From NCBI RefSeq assembly GCF_016401385.1, contig NZ_JAEACF010000001.1, positions 2,232,001-2,296,000 of the forward strand: a stretch of DNA of 64,000 bases, written 5' to 3'. Both the position numbers and the translations under genes were made by a program. Shown piece after piece: positions 32,628 to 41,451 of the stretch. The notes under the pieces were generated by a model that searched no databases, had not been told where the DNA came from, and was given only the letters and a program-made list of their open reading frames with translations. Numbering within the stretch: the first letter of the stretch is position 1; every line of letters starts with the position of its first letter. The stretch comes from Fictibacillus halophilus. Its GTDB lineage: Bacteria > Bacillota > Bacilli > Bacillales > Fictibacillaceae.

Positions 32628-35600
32628 TTAATTTCTCCTAAATACGACATTACCTTCACCAACAACAGATTGCAATTCTAATAACAAGTTTTCAGAAACA
32701 TTTATTTTTTGAGAAATCTGGACCTTTTGTCTATTTTCTTCATAGATAAGAACAACAGATGTAGTTCCTTTTGATTCATCCAAAATGGTCTTCAAAACAT
32801 TTAGATGCTGAGGTGATTGATGATCTTTATCTATCTTAATAAATAGTGTTGGCTGTTCATTCGACTTTAGATCTTGAAGAAGTCTGCACTTATTAACAAG
32901 AATCTGTAGTGATTCGTTACGATGTTCCACACTTCCTTCTATAAACAGTTGTTGTCCTTTCTGAAGAAGAGAGTGGTTGGCTTCATAAACTTTTGGAAAA
33001 GCTACCGCTTCTATCTCGCCACTTTCATCACTTATCGTCAGAAAGGCCATGAGTTCTCCTTTTTTTGTTTTGATCGCTCGTACTTTGTCCACTAGTACAC
33101 CTAGACGAACGGTAGGTCTTTTTTCTTTTAATTCATTTATGTGGACAGCTTTCCAGCTGCTTAGCGTTGTTCGATAGCGTTGCAGCGGATGTGAGGAAAA
33201 GAAAAAGCCAAGAGCTTCTTTTTCGAACTTAAGCTTTTCACTTTCTTGAAAAGGTTGAACGGAAACGTAAGAAGGTTTAGGTAGATTAATATCGTCATCA
33301 AAAAGATACATCTGATTCTTTCGAGAGATCTCCAAAAACTCTTCTCCATATTCGATCGCCGTTTCTAATGAAGCTAGCAACACCGCTCTATCTTGTCCCA
33401 ATTCATCCAAGGCTCCTGCAAAAATTAATGATTCGAGTGTGCGTTTATTTACCACTTTTTGAGGACAGCGTGAACAGATATCAAAAAGATCATGAAACGG
33501 TTCTTTATCATTCTCTGCCATCAGCATTTTTATCGCGTTGTATCCGACGTTTTTTATCGCCAACAAACCGAATGTGATATGAGATCCGTTCGAAATAAAA
33601 ATTGCGCTGCCTTTTTTAATGGATGGTGGAAGAACCGGAATTCCTCTTTGCTCGGATTCTTTTATATATTGATTGACTTTATCATGATTGCCGATAACAC
33701 TTGAAAGCAGTGCCGCCATAAAGTAGGCAGGATAGTTCGCTTTTAGGAATGCAAGTTGATAAGCTATGACACTGTATGCAACAGCATGGCTTCTCGGAAA
33801 TCCGTAATCAGCAAAGCGTACGATTAAGTCGTATAACGCATCTGCAGATTTTTCATCATAGCCTTGCTTTAAACACCCGGCAACAAAATGTTGTCGCTCA
33901 CGAAGAAGAATATCTCGCTTCTTCTTACCTACTGCTCTCCTCAGCAAATCTGCTTCTCCTAGTGTGAAACCAGCCGCTTTTGTTGCAATCTGCATAATCT
34001 GTTCTTGATACACAATCACACCGTACGTTGATTTTAAGATAGGTTCAAGATCAGGATGCATGTAGTGTACGGTCTTCTGACGATGTTTGCCCGCGATATA
34101 GTCAGGAATATTCTGCATCGGGCCTGGTCGGTAAAGAGCATTCACGGCTACGATATCTTCAAACTCCGTCGGTTTAAGCTGTTGAAGAACTTTTCTCATT
34201 CCATCAGACTCTAGCTGAAACACACCTGTAGTATCTCCTTTTGCAAGAAGCTCAAATGTTTTAACGTCGTTAAATGGAATATCATCCAGGCTGATCTTCA
34301 CATTTTCTTTCTCTTCGATCGCCCATAAAATGTTTTCAATGAGCGATAAGTTCCGCAAACCTAAAAAATCCATCTTCAAGAGACCTGCAGCTTCGAGCCA
34401 TTCCATACTATATTGTGTAAGAGGTATACCGTCATGACCGGTTTGTAAGGGTACTTTTTGAACAAGTGGAGCTCCCGACAAGACTACACCAGCAGCATGA
34501 GTTGATGCGTGCCTCGGTAAACCCTCAAGTGTCATCGCGATCTCAACTAGCTTTCTTACATCAGGTTCTGTTTTGTATGCCTGTTGCAGGCCAGCCGATT
34601 CTTTTAGCGCATTTTCTAACGTGATTCCAGGTCTAGATGGAATATTTTTTGCGGTAAGATCAATAAGTGCTGGAGCGAAATCCATCACTCTTCCCGCATC
34701 CCTTATCGCCGCTCTTGCTGCTAATGTCCCAAATGTAATGATCTGTGCGACATAATCTGTACCATACTTACGTGCTACATAGCTTAGTACTTCGTCCCGC
34801 CGGTTATCAGGAAAGTCGATATCAATATCCGGCATCGTGATTCGTTCAGGGTTTAAGAAGCGCTCGAAGATCAATTGATGATGAATGGGATCAACATTCG
34901 TAATCTGAAGAACGTAGGCGACTAGTGAACCTGCTGCCGAACCCCTTCCTGGTCCTGTAATCATCTTTTCATCGTGTGCGAATTTCATAAAATCCCAAAC
35001 GATTAAGAAATAATCTTCAAAGTTCATATTCTTTATGATGTTAAGTTCATATGATAATCGTTCGTTTATTTCAGGTGTTATCGTTTCATAACGCTTCAAA
35101 AGTCCTTCATTACAAAGCTCAGTCAAATATTCATAGCTGTTCTTATTATCAGGAACAGGGTATTTTGGCAAAGCGATGTTACCAAGATCAAGCTGGAGTG
35201 AACATCTTTCTGCCAGTCTAACCGTTTCATCTAATGCATCCTCTGCATGGGAAAATAGACGTTCCATCTCTAATGGGGATTTAAAATAAAACTCATCTGT
35301 CTGAAGTTTAAAACGATCACGATTGCTTTTCTTTTCACCTTGTTTGATGCAAAGCAGGATATCATGTGCGTTTGCATCCTCACTTTTCATATAATACGTT
35401 TCATGCATACAAACGAGTGGAATGAGAAATTTCCTTGAAAGGTTTTGCAGTTGAAGATTTATTGTTTTTTCTATACCTGTATCATGATCTTCTAGTCCAA
35501 GGTAAAAGCGGTCTTTAAAGCACGTTTTATAAAATTGAAGAATTCGATTTAATGTTTGATCGTCAACATTCTCACGAGCAAGATATTGCTGAATCTCACC

Positions 35601-36011
35601 TTCCATGCCTGAAGAAACAGCAATAAGACCTTCAGCATGATTTGAGATTTCATCATAAGAAAGGGATGACACTTCTCCACCCAGCTTTGTCTGCATAAGC
35701 GTTGTGAGTTTTAATAGGTTTTCATAGCCCTCTACGTTCATCGCATATAAAAGTAGTTTATTAGCTGAGCGTATCTTCTCCTTATGATCTGCGTGATCTC
35801 TTCCAACCTCTGCTTCTAATCCAATGATAGGTTTGATTCCAGCTTTTACACATGCTGAATAGAACTTTAAGGCACCATACATGTTTGATTTATCTGTTAA
35901 AGCTAACGACGTATACCCAAGCTCTTTTGCATATTGAACAAGCTCTTCGATCCGACAAGAGCTTTCAAGAAGCGAGTATTCACTATGTATATGCAGTGGG
36001 ACAAATCCCAT
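32628..36011 (-). CDS. dnaE: DNA polymerase III alpha subunit, DnaE type
   Basis: About 1127 residues. In Bacillus this polymerase extends RNA primers at the lagging strand before handing over to PolC, and takes part in error-prone repair. The N-terminal PHP domain starts 'FVPLHIHSEYSLLESS'. The catalytic palm shows 'GPGRGSAAGSLVAYVL' and the acidic 'MPDIDIDFPDNRRDEV'; the fingers include 'LLRRAVGKKKRD'. C-terminal HhH and OB-fold regions (about 800-1060) are present. AAAGGAAGTG precedes the ATG at 36011; a frame extending to 36089 has no comparable site. Confidence 0.96.
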   Translation of the reverse strand: MGFVPLHIHSEYSLLESSCRIEELVQYAKELGYTSLALTDKSNMYGALKFYSACVKAGIKPIIGLEAEVGRDHADHKEKIRSANKLLLYAMNVEGYENLLKLTTLMQTKLGGEVSSLSYDEISNHAEGLIAVSSGMEGEIQQYLARENVDDQTLNRILQFYKTCFKDRFYLGLEDHDTGIEKTINLQLQNLSRKFLIPLVCMHETYYMKSEDANAHDILLCIKQGEKKSNRDRFKLQTDEFYFKSPLEMERLFSHAEDALDETVRLAERCSLQLDLGNIALPKYPVPDNKNSYEYLTELCNEGLLKRYETITPEINERLSYELNIIKNMNFEDYFLIVWDFMKFAHDEKMITGPGRGSAAGSLVAYVLQITNVDPIHHQLIFERFLNPERITMPDIDIDFPDNRRDEVLSYVARKYGTDYVAQIITFGTLAARAAIRDAGRVMDFAPALIDLTAKNIPSRPGITLENALKESAGLQQAYKTEPDVRKLVEIAMTLEGLPRHASTHAAGVVLSGAPLVQKVPLQTGHDGIPLTQYSMEWLEAAGLLKMDFLGLRNLSLIENILWAIEEKENVKISLDDIPFNDVKTFELLAKGDTTGVFQLESDGMRKVLQQLKPTEFEDIVAVNALYRPGPMQNIPDYIAGKHRQKTVHYMHPDLEPILKSTYGVIVYQEQIMQIATKAAGFTLGEADLLRRAVGKKKRDILLRERQHFVAGCLKQGYDEKSADALYDLIVRFADYGFPRSHAVAYSVIAYQLAFLKANYPAYFMAALLSSVIGNHDKVNQYIKESEQRGIPVLPPSIKKGSAIFISNGSHITFGLLAIKNVGYNAIKMLMAENDKEPFHDLFDICSRCPQKVVNKRTLESLIFAGALDELGQDRAVLLASLETAIEYGEEFLEISRKNQMYLFDDDINLPKPSYVSVQPFQESEKLKFEKEALGFFFSSHPLQRYRTTLSSWKAVHINELKEKRPTVRLGVLVDKVRAIKTKKGELMAFLTISDESGEIEAVAFPKVYEANHSLLQKGQQLFIEGSVEHRNESLQILVNKCRLLQDLKSNEQPTLFIKIDKDHQSPQHLNVLKTILDESKGTTSVVLIYEENRQKVQISQKINVSENLLLELQSVVGEGNVVFRRN

Positions 36012-36136
36012 ACCATCACTTCCTTTACGCACCTGTTTGCATTCCATTATAGTACAGAAGTTCGTATGTGTTAATGAAACAGTTTTCAATGGTCTAGTTT
36101 CTTATTTCTAGGATGTTTCTAAAATACTTGGAAGCA

Positions 36137-36236
36137 GTTGATTTCCGCTCCAGGTTGCTCGCTTTCCACGGGGCGTACGGTGAGCCTCCTGCCGCTTTGC
36201 GCCATTAGGAGTCTCGCACCTTACACTCCAATCAAC
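36137..36236. repeat. Intergenic palindromic repeat, copy 3
   Basis: 100 bases from GTTGATTTCCGCTCC to CACTCCAATCAAC, about 28 bases shorter than copies 2 and 4: the 'AGTGTCTCACCTG' block is missing. The flank after it, AAAAGCAACAATTCTTTAG, matches the same flank of copy 1. It fills most of the 361-base gap between dnaE and ytrH; nothing else but the ytrH ribosome binding site is seen there. Confidence 0.85.
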
Positions 36237-36373
36237 TTGTCAATGAAGAAAAATAATAAAACATCCAAAAGCAACAATTCTTTAGAAAACAACCTAAAGA
36301 GCTTATTTTAAAAATGAAACGAGCATACACTCCACCTATTTTCCATACATTGAGTAAGAGGGGAGGTTGTCTC

Positions 36374-36706
36374 ATGGTACGTGAATTTTTTGCGAACATC
36401 ATATTAGATTTTGCTATAGCTTTCGGCGTATTGCTGGGCGGTGCATTAATCGGCGGTCTTGCAGCTTTTCTTGTAGGTAAAGCACCTATCTTAGAGATGA
36501 TGGAACTTGCAAAAAGACTTAAAATATGGGCAATTGTCGCTGCTATCGGCGGAACGTTTGATACGATCACGAACTTTGAGCGAAGTTTTGAAAACGGCGC
36601 TACTATAGAGATTTTTAAGCAATTAACCTATATTTTCGTTGCGATTGCTGGTGCTAATTCTGCCATGCAATTGATACAATGGCTCAGCCAGGAGAACATC
36701 AACTGA
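36374..36706 (+). CDS. ytrH: Sporulation protein YtrH
   Basis: 110 residues with three hydrophobic segments ('NIILDFAIAFGVLLGGALIG', 'IWAIVAAIGGTFDTI', 'QLTYIFVAIAGANSAM'). It matches YtrH, a mother-cell membrane protein of Bacillus needed for efficient sporulation. GGGGAGG lies about eight bases before the ATG; an upstream frame beginning at 36314 lacks a site. The stop overlaps the ytrI start by one base (TGATG), so the two are coupled, as in B. subtilis. Confidence 0.88.
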   Translation: MVREFFANIILDFAIAFGVLLGGALIGGLAAFLVGKAPILEMMELAKRLKIWAIVAAIGGTFDTITNFERSFENGATIEIFKQLTYIFVAIAGANSAMQLIQWLSQENIN

Positions 36707-37218
36707 TGAGGATTCCCCCGCTATATCAACGAAAAGGCTACCAGCGTTTTTTTGCTGGGATAGCGATCGGATTTATTATCGGCTGGGCATTTTTTTTAAT
36801 ACAAGGCGGCTTGGCTCACGAAAGACTTGTTCGAATGTTGGATGACCAAAAAGATATTATCCAAGATTTGAGAAAGAAAAACGAAATCCTAACCTCAGAT
36901 GATGAAAAAGCAAACAAAGAACTTGCCAAAAAGTTTAAACTTCATGAAGTTAATGCAAGGTTTTCAAACAAGGACTCTTCAAAATTATCGAATCTAACAC
37001 GGCTGCACTTAGCGAAAGCAGTTGAAGACGACTTAGAGCATCTTATTGGAGAAGATACAGAAACACTTGCTAAAAGTCATTCCTTACTCGTACAAGCTAT
37101 TGAAAATAAAACGTACCGACTTGATGACGATGAGCAAGCTTATGAAGTAAAGATCGATCATTTGTATTTATACACTGGCGTTCTTCGAATCTATATCTCA
37201 GCCAAAATCAGTGAATGA
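36706..37218 (+). CDS. ytrI: Sporulation membrane protein YtrI
   Basis: 170 residues. One N-terminal membrane helix (about 15-35, 'FFAGIAIGFIIGWAFFLIQGG') followed by a charged coiled-coil stretch (about 45-85, 'DIIQDLRKKNEILTSDDEKANKEL') and a soluble C-terminal part. It fits YtrI, which works with YtrH in sporulation. CCAGGAG lies about 12 bases before the ATG, and coupling with the ytrH stop probably aids initiation. Molecular function unknown. Confidence 0.85.
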   Translation: MRIPPLYQRKGYQRFFAGIAIGFIIGWAFFLIQGGLAHERLVRMLDDQKDIIQDLRKKNEILTSDDEKANKELAKKFKLHEVNARFSNKDSSKLSNLTRLHLAKAVEDDLEHLIGEDTETLAKSHSLLVQAIENKTYRLDDDEQAYEVKIDHLYLYTGVLRIYISAKISE

Positions 37219-37347
37219 TTATGCATAAATAATGGTCGAAATATTACGTTTTTATGAATCTTTGGGCAAAGAAATGGCAATCCCTCCTTCATTTGTATAA
37301 AATATGTGTAAAGAATAATTTAAGAGTGATTATTGGGGGGAAACTAC

Positions 37348-37533
37348 ATGATTATCAATCGAAAAGAACTTGCCCGTGAAAAGGTAAAGGAATTACAGAA
37401 TGGCTTTTCTGCTTTTGCAGAAACGAAAGAAGTAGCAGACCTAATCAAGAGAGAGCTTGCAAAATTAAACTTAAAAGTGCATGAAGATGTAACAGATGTT
37501 GGCTCTTGGTTTATCCCTGAAAAAGCTAACTAA
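37348..37533 (+). CDS. Small cytosolic protein of unknown function
   Basis: 61 residues starting MIINRKELAREKVKELQNG. It is mostly helical and charged, with the tail 'EDVTDVGSWFIPEKAN'. GGGGGG precedes the ATG by nine bases, and a terminator follows directly, so it is a real gene. A small gene also lies between ytrI and nrnA in B. subtilis (ytzJ-like position), which suggests orthology by place only. Confidence 0.7.
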   Translation: MIINRKELAREKVKELQNGFSAFAETKEVADLIKRELAKLNLKVHEDVTDVGSWFIPEKAN

Positions 37534-37554
37534 ATATAATTCATGCTCAAGCAT

Positions 37555-37582
37555 AAAAAGGCCCCCCGATGAGGCCTTTTTT
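37555..37582. terminator. Bidirectional terminator between the small gene and nrnA
   Basis: AAAAAGGCC/GGCCTTTTT, nine perfect pairs, loop of nine. It serves the plus-strand small gene and the converging nrnA gene, whose stop overlaps the end. Confidence 0.85.
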
Positions 37583-38528
37583 ATTTGGCTTGATATTCTT
37601 TACAAAGGTTTCGAAGTTCAGCTAGTACAGAGAGCGTTTCATCTTTTGTATATACCGTTGCTCCTGATGCCCTCGGATGTCCCCCTCCATTAAATTTGGC
37701 TGCAATTTTATTTACAACCGGGCCCTTCGATCGCAATCTAACTCTGATCTGATCTGGTTCATCTACAAAAAACACCCACGCTAACAAGCCTTCAACATGC
37801 GAAAAAGAATTTACTAACAGTGATGCTTCACCTGCAGAAGTGCCGAACTCTTCTAATGTATCTTTCGTTAAATGAATATAACCTACACAATTATCTGCAA
37901 TTGAAAAATTTTGAAGAACATAACCATTCAACCGAGCAAGTTTTTCAGATATCTTATATAAATTCTCGTGAATTTCTGATGGTGAGAATCCCGTCTCTAA
38001 TAACGCTGCTGTATAATGGTGTGTTTTTTGAGTCGTGTTGGAAAATAAAAAGCGACCAGTGTCACCGATAATACCAGCATAGATAAGTCTTGCTGCGTGT
38101 TCATCAAGTTTCAATCCAGACGATGATCCGAAATGATATAGATCCATTATCATCTCTGATGTAGAACTCGCTTCTGTATCCACCCAGATTAAATCACCAT
38201 AGGGATCTTCATTCGGATGATGATCAATTTTAATAATGTAATCTCCTAGTGAATAACGATGATCACTGATGCGAGGTGAGTTTGCGGTATCGCAAATTAT
38301 AACTAAAGCCCCTTTGTAAACTTCATCTTCTATAACATCCATTGTATTTAAAAATGTAAGACCTGCTTCTTCTTCTCCTACAACATACACTTCTTTTTGT
38401 GGATAGCTCGCCTTGATGATGGCAGAAAGTCCACCTTGTGATCCAAGCGCATCCGGGTCTGGTCTGACATGTCGATGAATGATTATTTTTTCATACTGTT
38501 CAATTACTTGTAAGATTTGTTCTTTCAT
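37581..38528 (-). CDS. nrnA: Oligoribonuclease and pAp phosphatase NrnA
   Basis: 315 residues, DHH/DHHA1 family. It degrades 2-5 nucleotide RNAs and dephosphorylates pAp, linking RNA turnover with sulfur metabolism. Metal-binding motifs: 'IIHRHVRPDPDALGSQ' (H, D, D), 'VIICDTAN', 'IIKIDHHPNEDPYG' (DHH), and the C-terminal 'FNGGGHPRASGA' of DHHA1. Length matches B. subtilis YtqI/NrnA. It converges on the small gene before it and diverges from ytpI. Confidence 0.95.
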   Translation of the reverse strand: MKEQILQVIEQYEKIIIHRHVRPDPDALGSQGGLSAIIKASYPQKEVYVVGEEEAGLTFLNTMDVIEDEVYKGALVIICDTANSPRISDHRYSLGDYIIKIDHHPNEDPYGDLIWVDTEASSTSEMIMDLYHFGSSSGLKLDEHAARLIYAGIIGDTGRFLFSNTTQKTHHYTAALLETGFSPSEIHENLYKISEKLARLNGYVLQNFSIADNCVGYIHLTKDTLEEFGTSAGEASLLVNSFSHVEGLLAWVFFVDEPDQIRVRLRSKGPVVNKIAAKFNGGGHPRASGATVYTKDETLSVLAELRNLCKEYQAK

Positions 38529-38566
38529 AGCAGACTCCTTTTAGATGTCGTTGTGGCAATTATAGT

Positions 38567-38580
38567 TTTAAACGTTTACA
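38567..38580. promoter_or_regulatory. cre-like site between nrnA and ytpI
   Basis: TTTAAACGTTTACA differs from the cre consensus (TGNAANCGNWWNCA) by one base at position 2. It lies in the 85-base divergent gap, close to a TATAGT -10-like hexamer for ytpI (38583-38588). CcpA control of either gene is possible but unproven. Confidence 0.3.
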
Positions 38581-38613
38581 ATATAGTGGAGTAAATACGT
38601 GGGGGAATTTTCA

Positions 38614-38910
38614 ATGCCTATTTTTATTATCCTAATTATACTTTCTTTTGCTCTATATGTGTTCTATAAAGTCTCTGAAGTACGTGCAAAAGAACCATTC
38701 TTAAAGCGCTGGACAGGCACAAAAGCAAAAATGGCACTCGGTTCATTCTTAGCTTCTTTCGGTCTGAACGAACTCACAGCTGTTGAGGGACGTGTACAGC
38801 TTTGGGTGGCACTAGTCTTTTTAATTTACGGAATTGTTCTTTTAATCATGAATTATAAAATGTACAAGCACTTCTTGACACTTGCACGTGAAGAAGCACA
38901 GAAAAATTAA
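38614..38910 (+). CDS. ytpI: Membrane protein YtpI
   Basis: 98 residues, near the B. subtilis YtpI size. Three hydrophobic segments: 'PIFIILIILSFALYVFY', a middle 'LGSFLASFGLNELT' and 'LWVALVFLIYGIVLLIMNY'. Function unknown. GGGGGA is eight bases before the ATG; an in-frame GTG at 38599 is part of the leader. Divergent from nrnA; convergent with ytoI across a shared terminator. Confidence 0.85.
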   Translation: MPIFIILIILSFALYVFYKVSEVRAKEPFLKRWTGTKAKMALGSFLASFGLNELTAVEGRVQLWVALVFLIYGIVLLIMNYKMYKHFLTLAREEAQKN

Positions 38911-38922
38911 ATGAATATGGAT

Positions 38923-38949
38923 AAAAAGTCCCTGAAGCAGGGACTTTTT
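38923..38949. terminator. Bidirectional terminator between ytpI and ytoI
   Basis: AAAAAGTCCCTG/CAGGGACTTTTT with a 3-base loop and T-runs on both strands. Confidence 0.9.
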
Positions 38950-40266
38950 TTATGATCGATGGTCAAGAAGCTGTGCCATCATCATTGCTTTTCCAACAAT
39001 CTTTCCGTCATGATGGATCTCCACATCTACTTTTCCAAATTTCCGGCTCACTTCTAGCACTCTTGGAATCAGTTCGATATCACTATCGATCTGTACAGGC
39101 TTAATGTAATAAAACGTTACATTCTCAACAACGAGGTCGCCTTTTTTGATTTTTCTCAGTGCTTTTCGAGCGGTTTCGGTTACGAGAGTCATTAAGACAC
39201 CGTATGAAACGGTTCCAAGATGATTTGTCATCTGTGGCGTAATCTTACAAAAGTACGTCGTTTCATTGTCTACCTTTTGCTCTTTTAACTCTGTCGTTAT
39301 AAGATCATCAAAAGTAGCACCTACTTGGGGCTGCTTTTGCATCATCTGCATCGCTTTTAACACATCTTGTCTTGTTAAAATTCCGATCAGTTTATGAGAA
39401 GTTCCGATAACAGGAAGTAGTTCGATTCCTTCCCAGATCATCATATGAGCACATGCTGCAACTGATGTTTTTTCTGTAACGGTTAAAGGTGAACGAGTCA
39501 TTACTTTTTCAACCTGCATGGAAACAGGAACCCCTATAATATCTTTAGAAGTGACTACACCAGTGACGCGATTACCTTGATCTACTACCGGATAACGACT
39601 ATGCATGGTTTGTTGATTCAATTCGTGCCAACGCTGCACTTTATCATGTTGATATAGATAATGTGTCTCGTCGATCGGTATTAAAATATCGGATGCTAAA
39701 ACGATATCTTTCTTTATCAGACGGTCATGAATCGCTTTATTAATCATTGTAGCAACAGTAAAGGTATCATAGCTCGTAGAGATAACAGGAAGTTCAAGTT
39801 CGTCAGCGAGTCGCTTCACTTCTTCCTCTGTATCAAAGCCACCTGTGACTAAAATTGCACTCCCTGCTTTTAGTCCAAGTTCGTGGGCGTTCACACGGTT
39901 ACCAACGATCAATAAACTTCCAGCATCAACATAACGCATCATTGCTTCAAGCTTCATGGCTCCGATGACAAATTTGTGCAATGTTTTATGAAGACCAGCG
40001 CGCCCGCCAAGTACTTGTCCTTCAACAATATTCACGACTTCAGCAAACGTTAACTTTTCGATATTACTCTTTGCTTGTCTTTCAATACGTATCGTACCTA
40101 CACGTTCGATCGTACTTACGATTCCTTGATTTTCAGCTTCTTTTATTGCTCGATAAGCTGTTCCTTCACTAACGGTCAGATCTTTTGCTATTTGCCGAAC
40201 GGAGATTTTTGATCCGACATCAAGGTCCAAAATATGCTGTAGTATTTGTTCATGCTTGGTTAGCAT
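38950..40266 (-). CDS. ytoI: CBS/DRTGG-domain regulator YtoI
   Basis: About 438 residues. Four parts in order: an N-terminal helix-turn-helix (about 1-65, 'VRQIAKDLTVSEGTAYRAIKEAE'), a DRTGG domain (about 75-180), two CBS domains (about 195-310, 'RYPVVDQGNRVTGVVTSKDI' and 'LLPVIGTSHKLIGILTRQDV'), and a C-terminal hotdog-like domain (about 335-435). CBS pairs bind adenine nucleotides, so it may be a nucleotide-responsive DNA-binding protein; target unknown. The start is ATG at 40266, or GTG at 40275 which sits too close to AAGGAA. Confidence 0.88.
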   Translation of the reverse strand: MLTKHEQILQHILDLDVGSKISVRQIAKDLTVSEGTAYRAIKEAENQGIVSTIERVGTIRIERQAKSNIEKLTFAEVVNIVEGQVLGGRAGLHKTLHKFVIGAMKLEAMMRYVDAGSLLIVGNRVNAHELGLKAGSAILVTGGFDTEEEVKRLADELELPVISTSYDTFTVATMINKAIHDRLIKKDIVLASDILIPIDETHYLYQHDKVQRWHELNQQTMHSRYPVVDQGNRVTGVVTSKDIIGVPVSMQVEKVMTRSPLTVTEKTSVAACAHMMIWEGIELLPVIGTSHKLIGILTRQDVLKAMQMMQKQPQVGATFDDLITTELKEQKVDNETTYFCKITPQMTNHLGTVSYGVLMTLVTETARKALRKIKKGDLVVENVTFYYIKPVQIDSDIELIPRVLEVSRKFGKVDVEIHHDGKIVGKAMMMAQLLDHRS

Positions 40267-40348
40267 TACATTCACCGTTCCTTCTACCTGTATCTATCTG
40301 TTTTATAACTTTGACTAATACAGATTATACAGGCATTAGAACAGAAAC

Positions 40349-40591
40349 TCAACTTTCCATGTGTATCCTTTTTTTCATTTTTGAATCTGGTGTCACAATC
40401 TGCTTTTTGACAGCCCTTTTCTCTGCCGTATCTTTCTTAAACAAAAGGCTCACTAAAAGCATACCTGCAAAACCCATCCACGCTGCCGAAAAAAGTTGTT
40501 GCAGCAAAGGACCTTCAAACGATAGTACAGGTATGGCTACATAGAAAAGCACCATCAACATTAATACTTTTGCCATTCTTTCTTGTCTCAT
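40349..40591 (-). CDS. Small membrane protein of unknown function
   Basis: About 80 residues. Two hydrophobic segments ('VLMLMVLFYVAIPVLSF' and 'LFSAAWMGFAGMLLVSLLF') and a basic tail rich in Lys. GGGAGG lies nine bases before the ATG but is the arm of a 10-bp inverted repeat. An in-frame extension to 40621 would start inside that hairpin. I do not recognise a family. It lies between ytkL and ytoI on the same strand. Confidence 0.7.
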   Translation of the reverse strand: MRQERMAKVLMLMVLFYVAIPVLSFEGPLLQQLFSAAWMGFAGMLLVSLLFKKDTAEKRAVKKQIVTPDSKMKKRIHMES

Positions 40592-40600
40592 AAAAAACAC

Positions 40601-40641
40601 AACCTCCCTTACTATCATCAATATGCATAGAAAGGGAGGTT
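40601..40641 (-). promoter_or_regulatory. Inverted repeat holding the ribosome binding site of the small membrane protein
   Basis: AACCTCCCTT and AAGGGAGGTT are perfect 10-base complements with a 21-base loop. On the minus strand the second arm is the ribosome binding site (GGGAGG) of the gene starting at 40591, and the first arm follows the ytkL stop by seven bases. No T-run follows, so sequestration of the site is more likely than termination. Confidence 0.5.
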
Positions 40642-40648
40642 AGAATCA

Positions 40649-41329
40649 TTATACGCTTATACTTTCGCCGCTATTAAGCACTTTTCCTTTGTTTCCTAGT
40701 TTAGATGTGAACGAGGTTTCTGGGTCCTGTTCAATCACAGGAAACGTATTGTAATGGATTGGAACGGTTACCTCAGCACCAATCCACTCTGCTGCGATTA
40801 ATGCATCCTCAGGTCCCATTGTAAAATTGTCACCAATAGGCAAGAAAGCAATATCTGGTTTCGCAAACTCTCCAATTAATTTCATATCTGAGAATAGAGC
40901 TGTATCTCCTGCATGGTATAGTGTTTTCCCACCTTGTGAGAATAAGATTCCTGCAGGCATTCCGGTATATACGACAGTACCATCTTCTTGCGAATAACTT
41001 GATCCATGAAAGGCTTGAGTGAATTTTACTTTTCCAAAATCAAATGTGCGGCTCCCTCCTATATGCATAGGATGTGCCTCTACCCCGAGTGTTTGTAAGT
41101 ACTCTGCAAGTTCAAATGGCGCTACGACCAAGCTGTTATTTGCTTTTGCAATCTCAACCGTGTCTCCTACGTGATCATTATGACCGTGTGTTAATAGAAT
41201 TACATCAGCTTTAACGTCCTTTACATCGATCTTAGCTTGTCCATTTCCGTTAATAAAAGGGTCAATCCAAATGGAATGTTGCTCTGTTTGAATTTCAAGT
41301 ACAGAATGTCCGTGGTATGTCACTTTCAT
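40649..41329 (-). CDS. ytkL: Metal-dependent hydrolase of the UPF0173 family
   Basis: 226 residues, metallo-beta-lactamase fold. The zinc motif H-X-H-X-D-H is '[10 protein letters not shown]' (about 47-56), with later His in 'AFHGSSY', Asp in '[11 protein letters not shown]' and His in 'VPIHYNTFP'. It matches YtkL of Bacillus; substrate unknown. No signal peptide. AGGAGGG precedes the start. It lies downstream of ald, separated by a terminator. Confidence 0.92.
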   Translation of the reverse strand: MKVTYHGHSVLEIQTEQHSIWIDPFINGNGQAKIDVKDVKADVILLTHGHNDHVGDTVEIAKANNSLVVAPFELAEYLQTLGVEAHPMHIGGSRTFDFGKVKFTQAFHGSSYSQEDGTVVYTGMPAGILFSQGGKTLYHAGDTALFSDMKLIGEFAKPDIAFLPIGDNFTMGPEDALIAAEWIGAEVTVPIHYNTFPVIEQDPETSFTSKLGNKGKVLNSGESISV

Positions 41330-41400
41330 AATTGCATGTTCCCTCCTCAGATTAAACGCTGAAATACCTTACTAGTGTTACATACCCTATTATAGAACAG

Positions 41401-41443
41401 AAAAAAAGTCCGATTCCAGAGAAAAGGAATATCAGACTTTTTT
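41401..41443 (-). terminator. Terminator after ald
   Basis: AAAAAGTC(T)GA(T)ATTCC-type arm pairs with GGAATCGGACTTTTT; T-run on the minus strand. Stem of about 14 positions with two mismatches. Confidence 0.75.
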
Positions 41444-41451
41444 ATTCTTAT

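Noticed and set aside
36232..36570. 112-codon minus-strand frame opposite ytrH
   Set aside because: It is antisense to ytrH, hydrophobic by mirror of membrane codons, and lacks a ribosome binding site.
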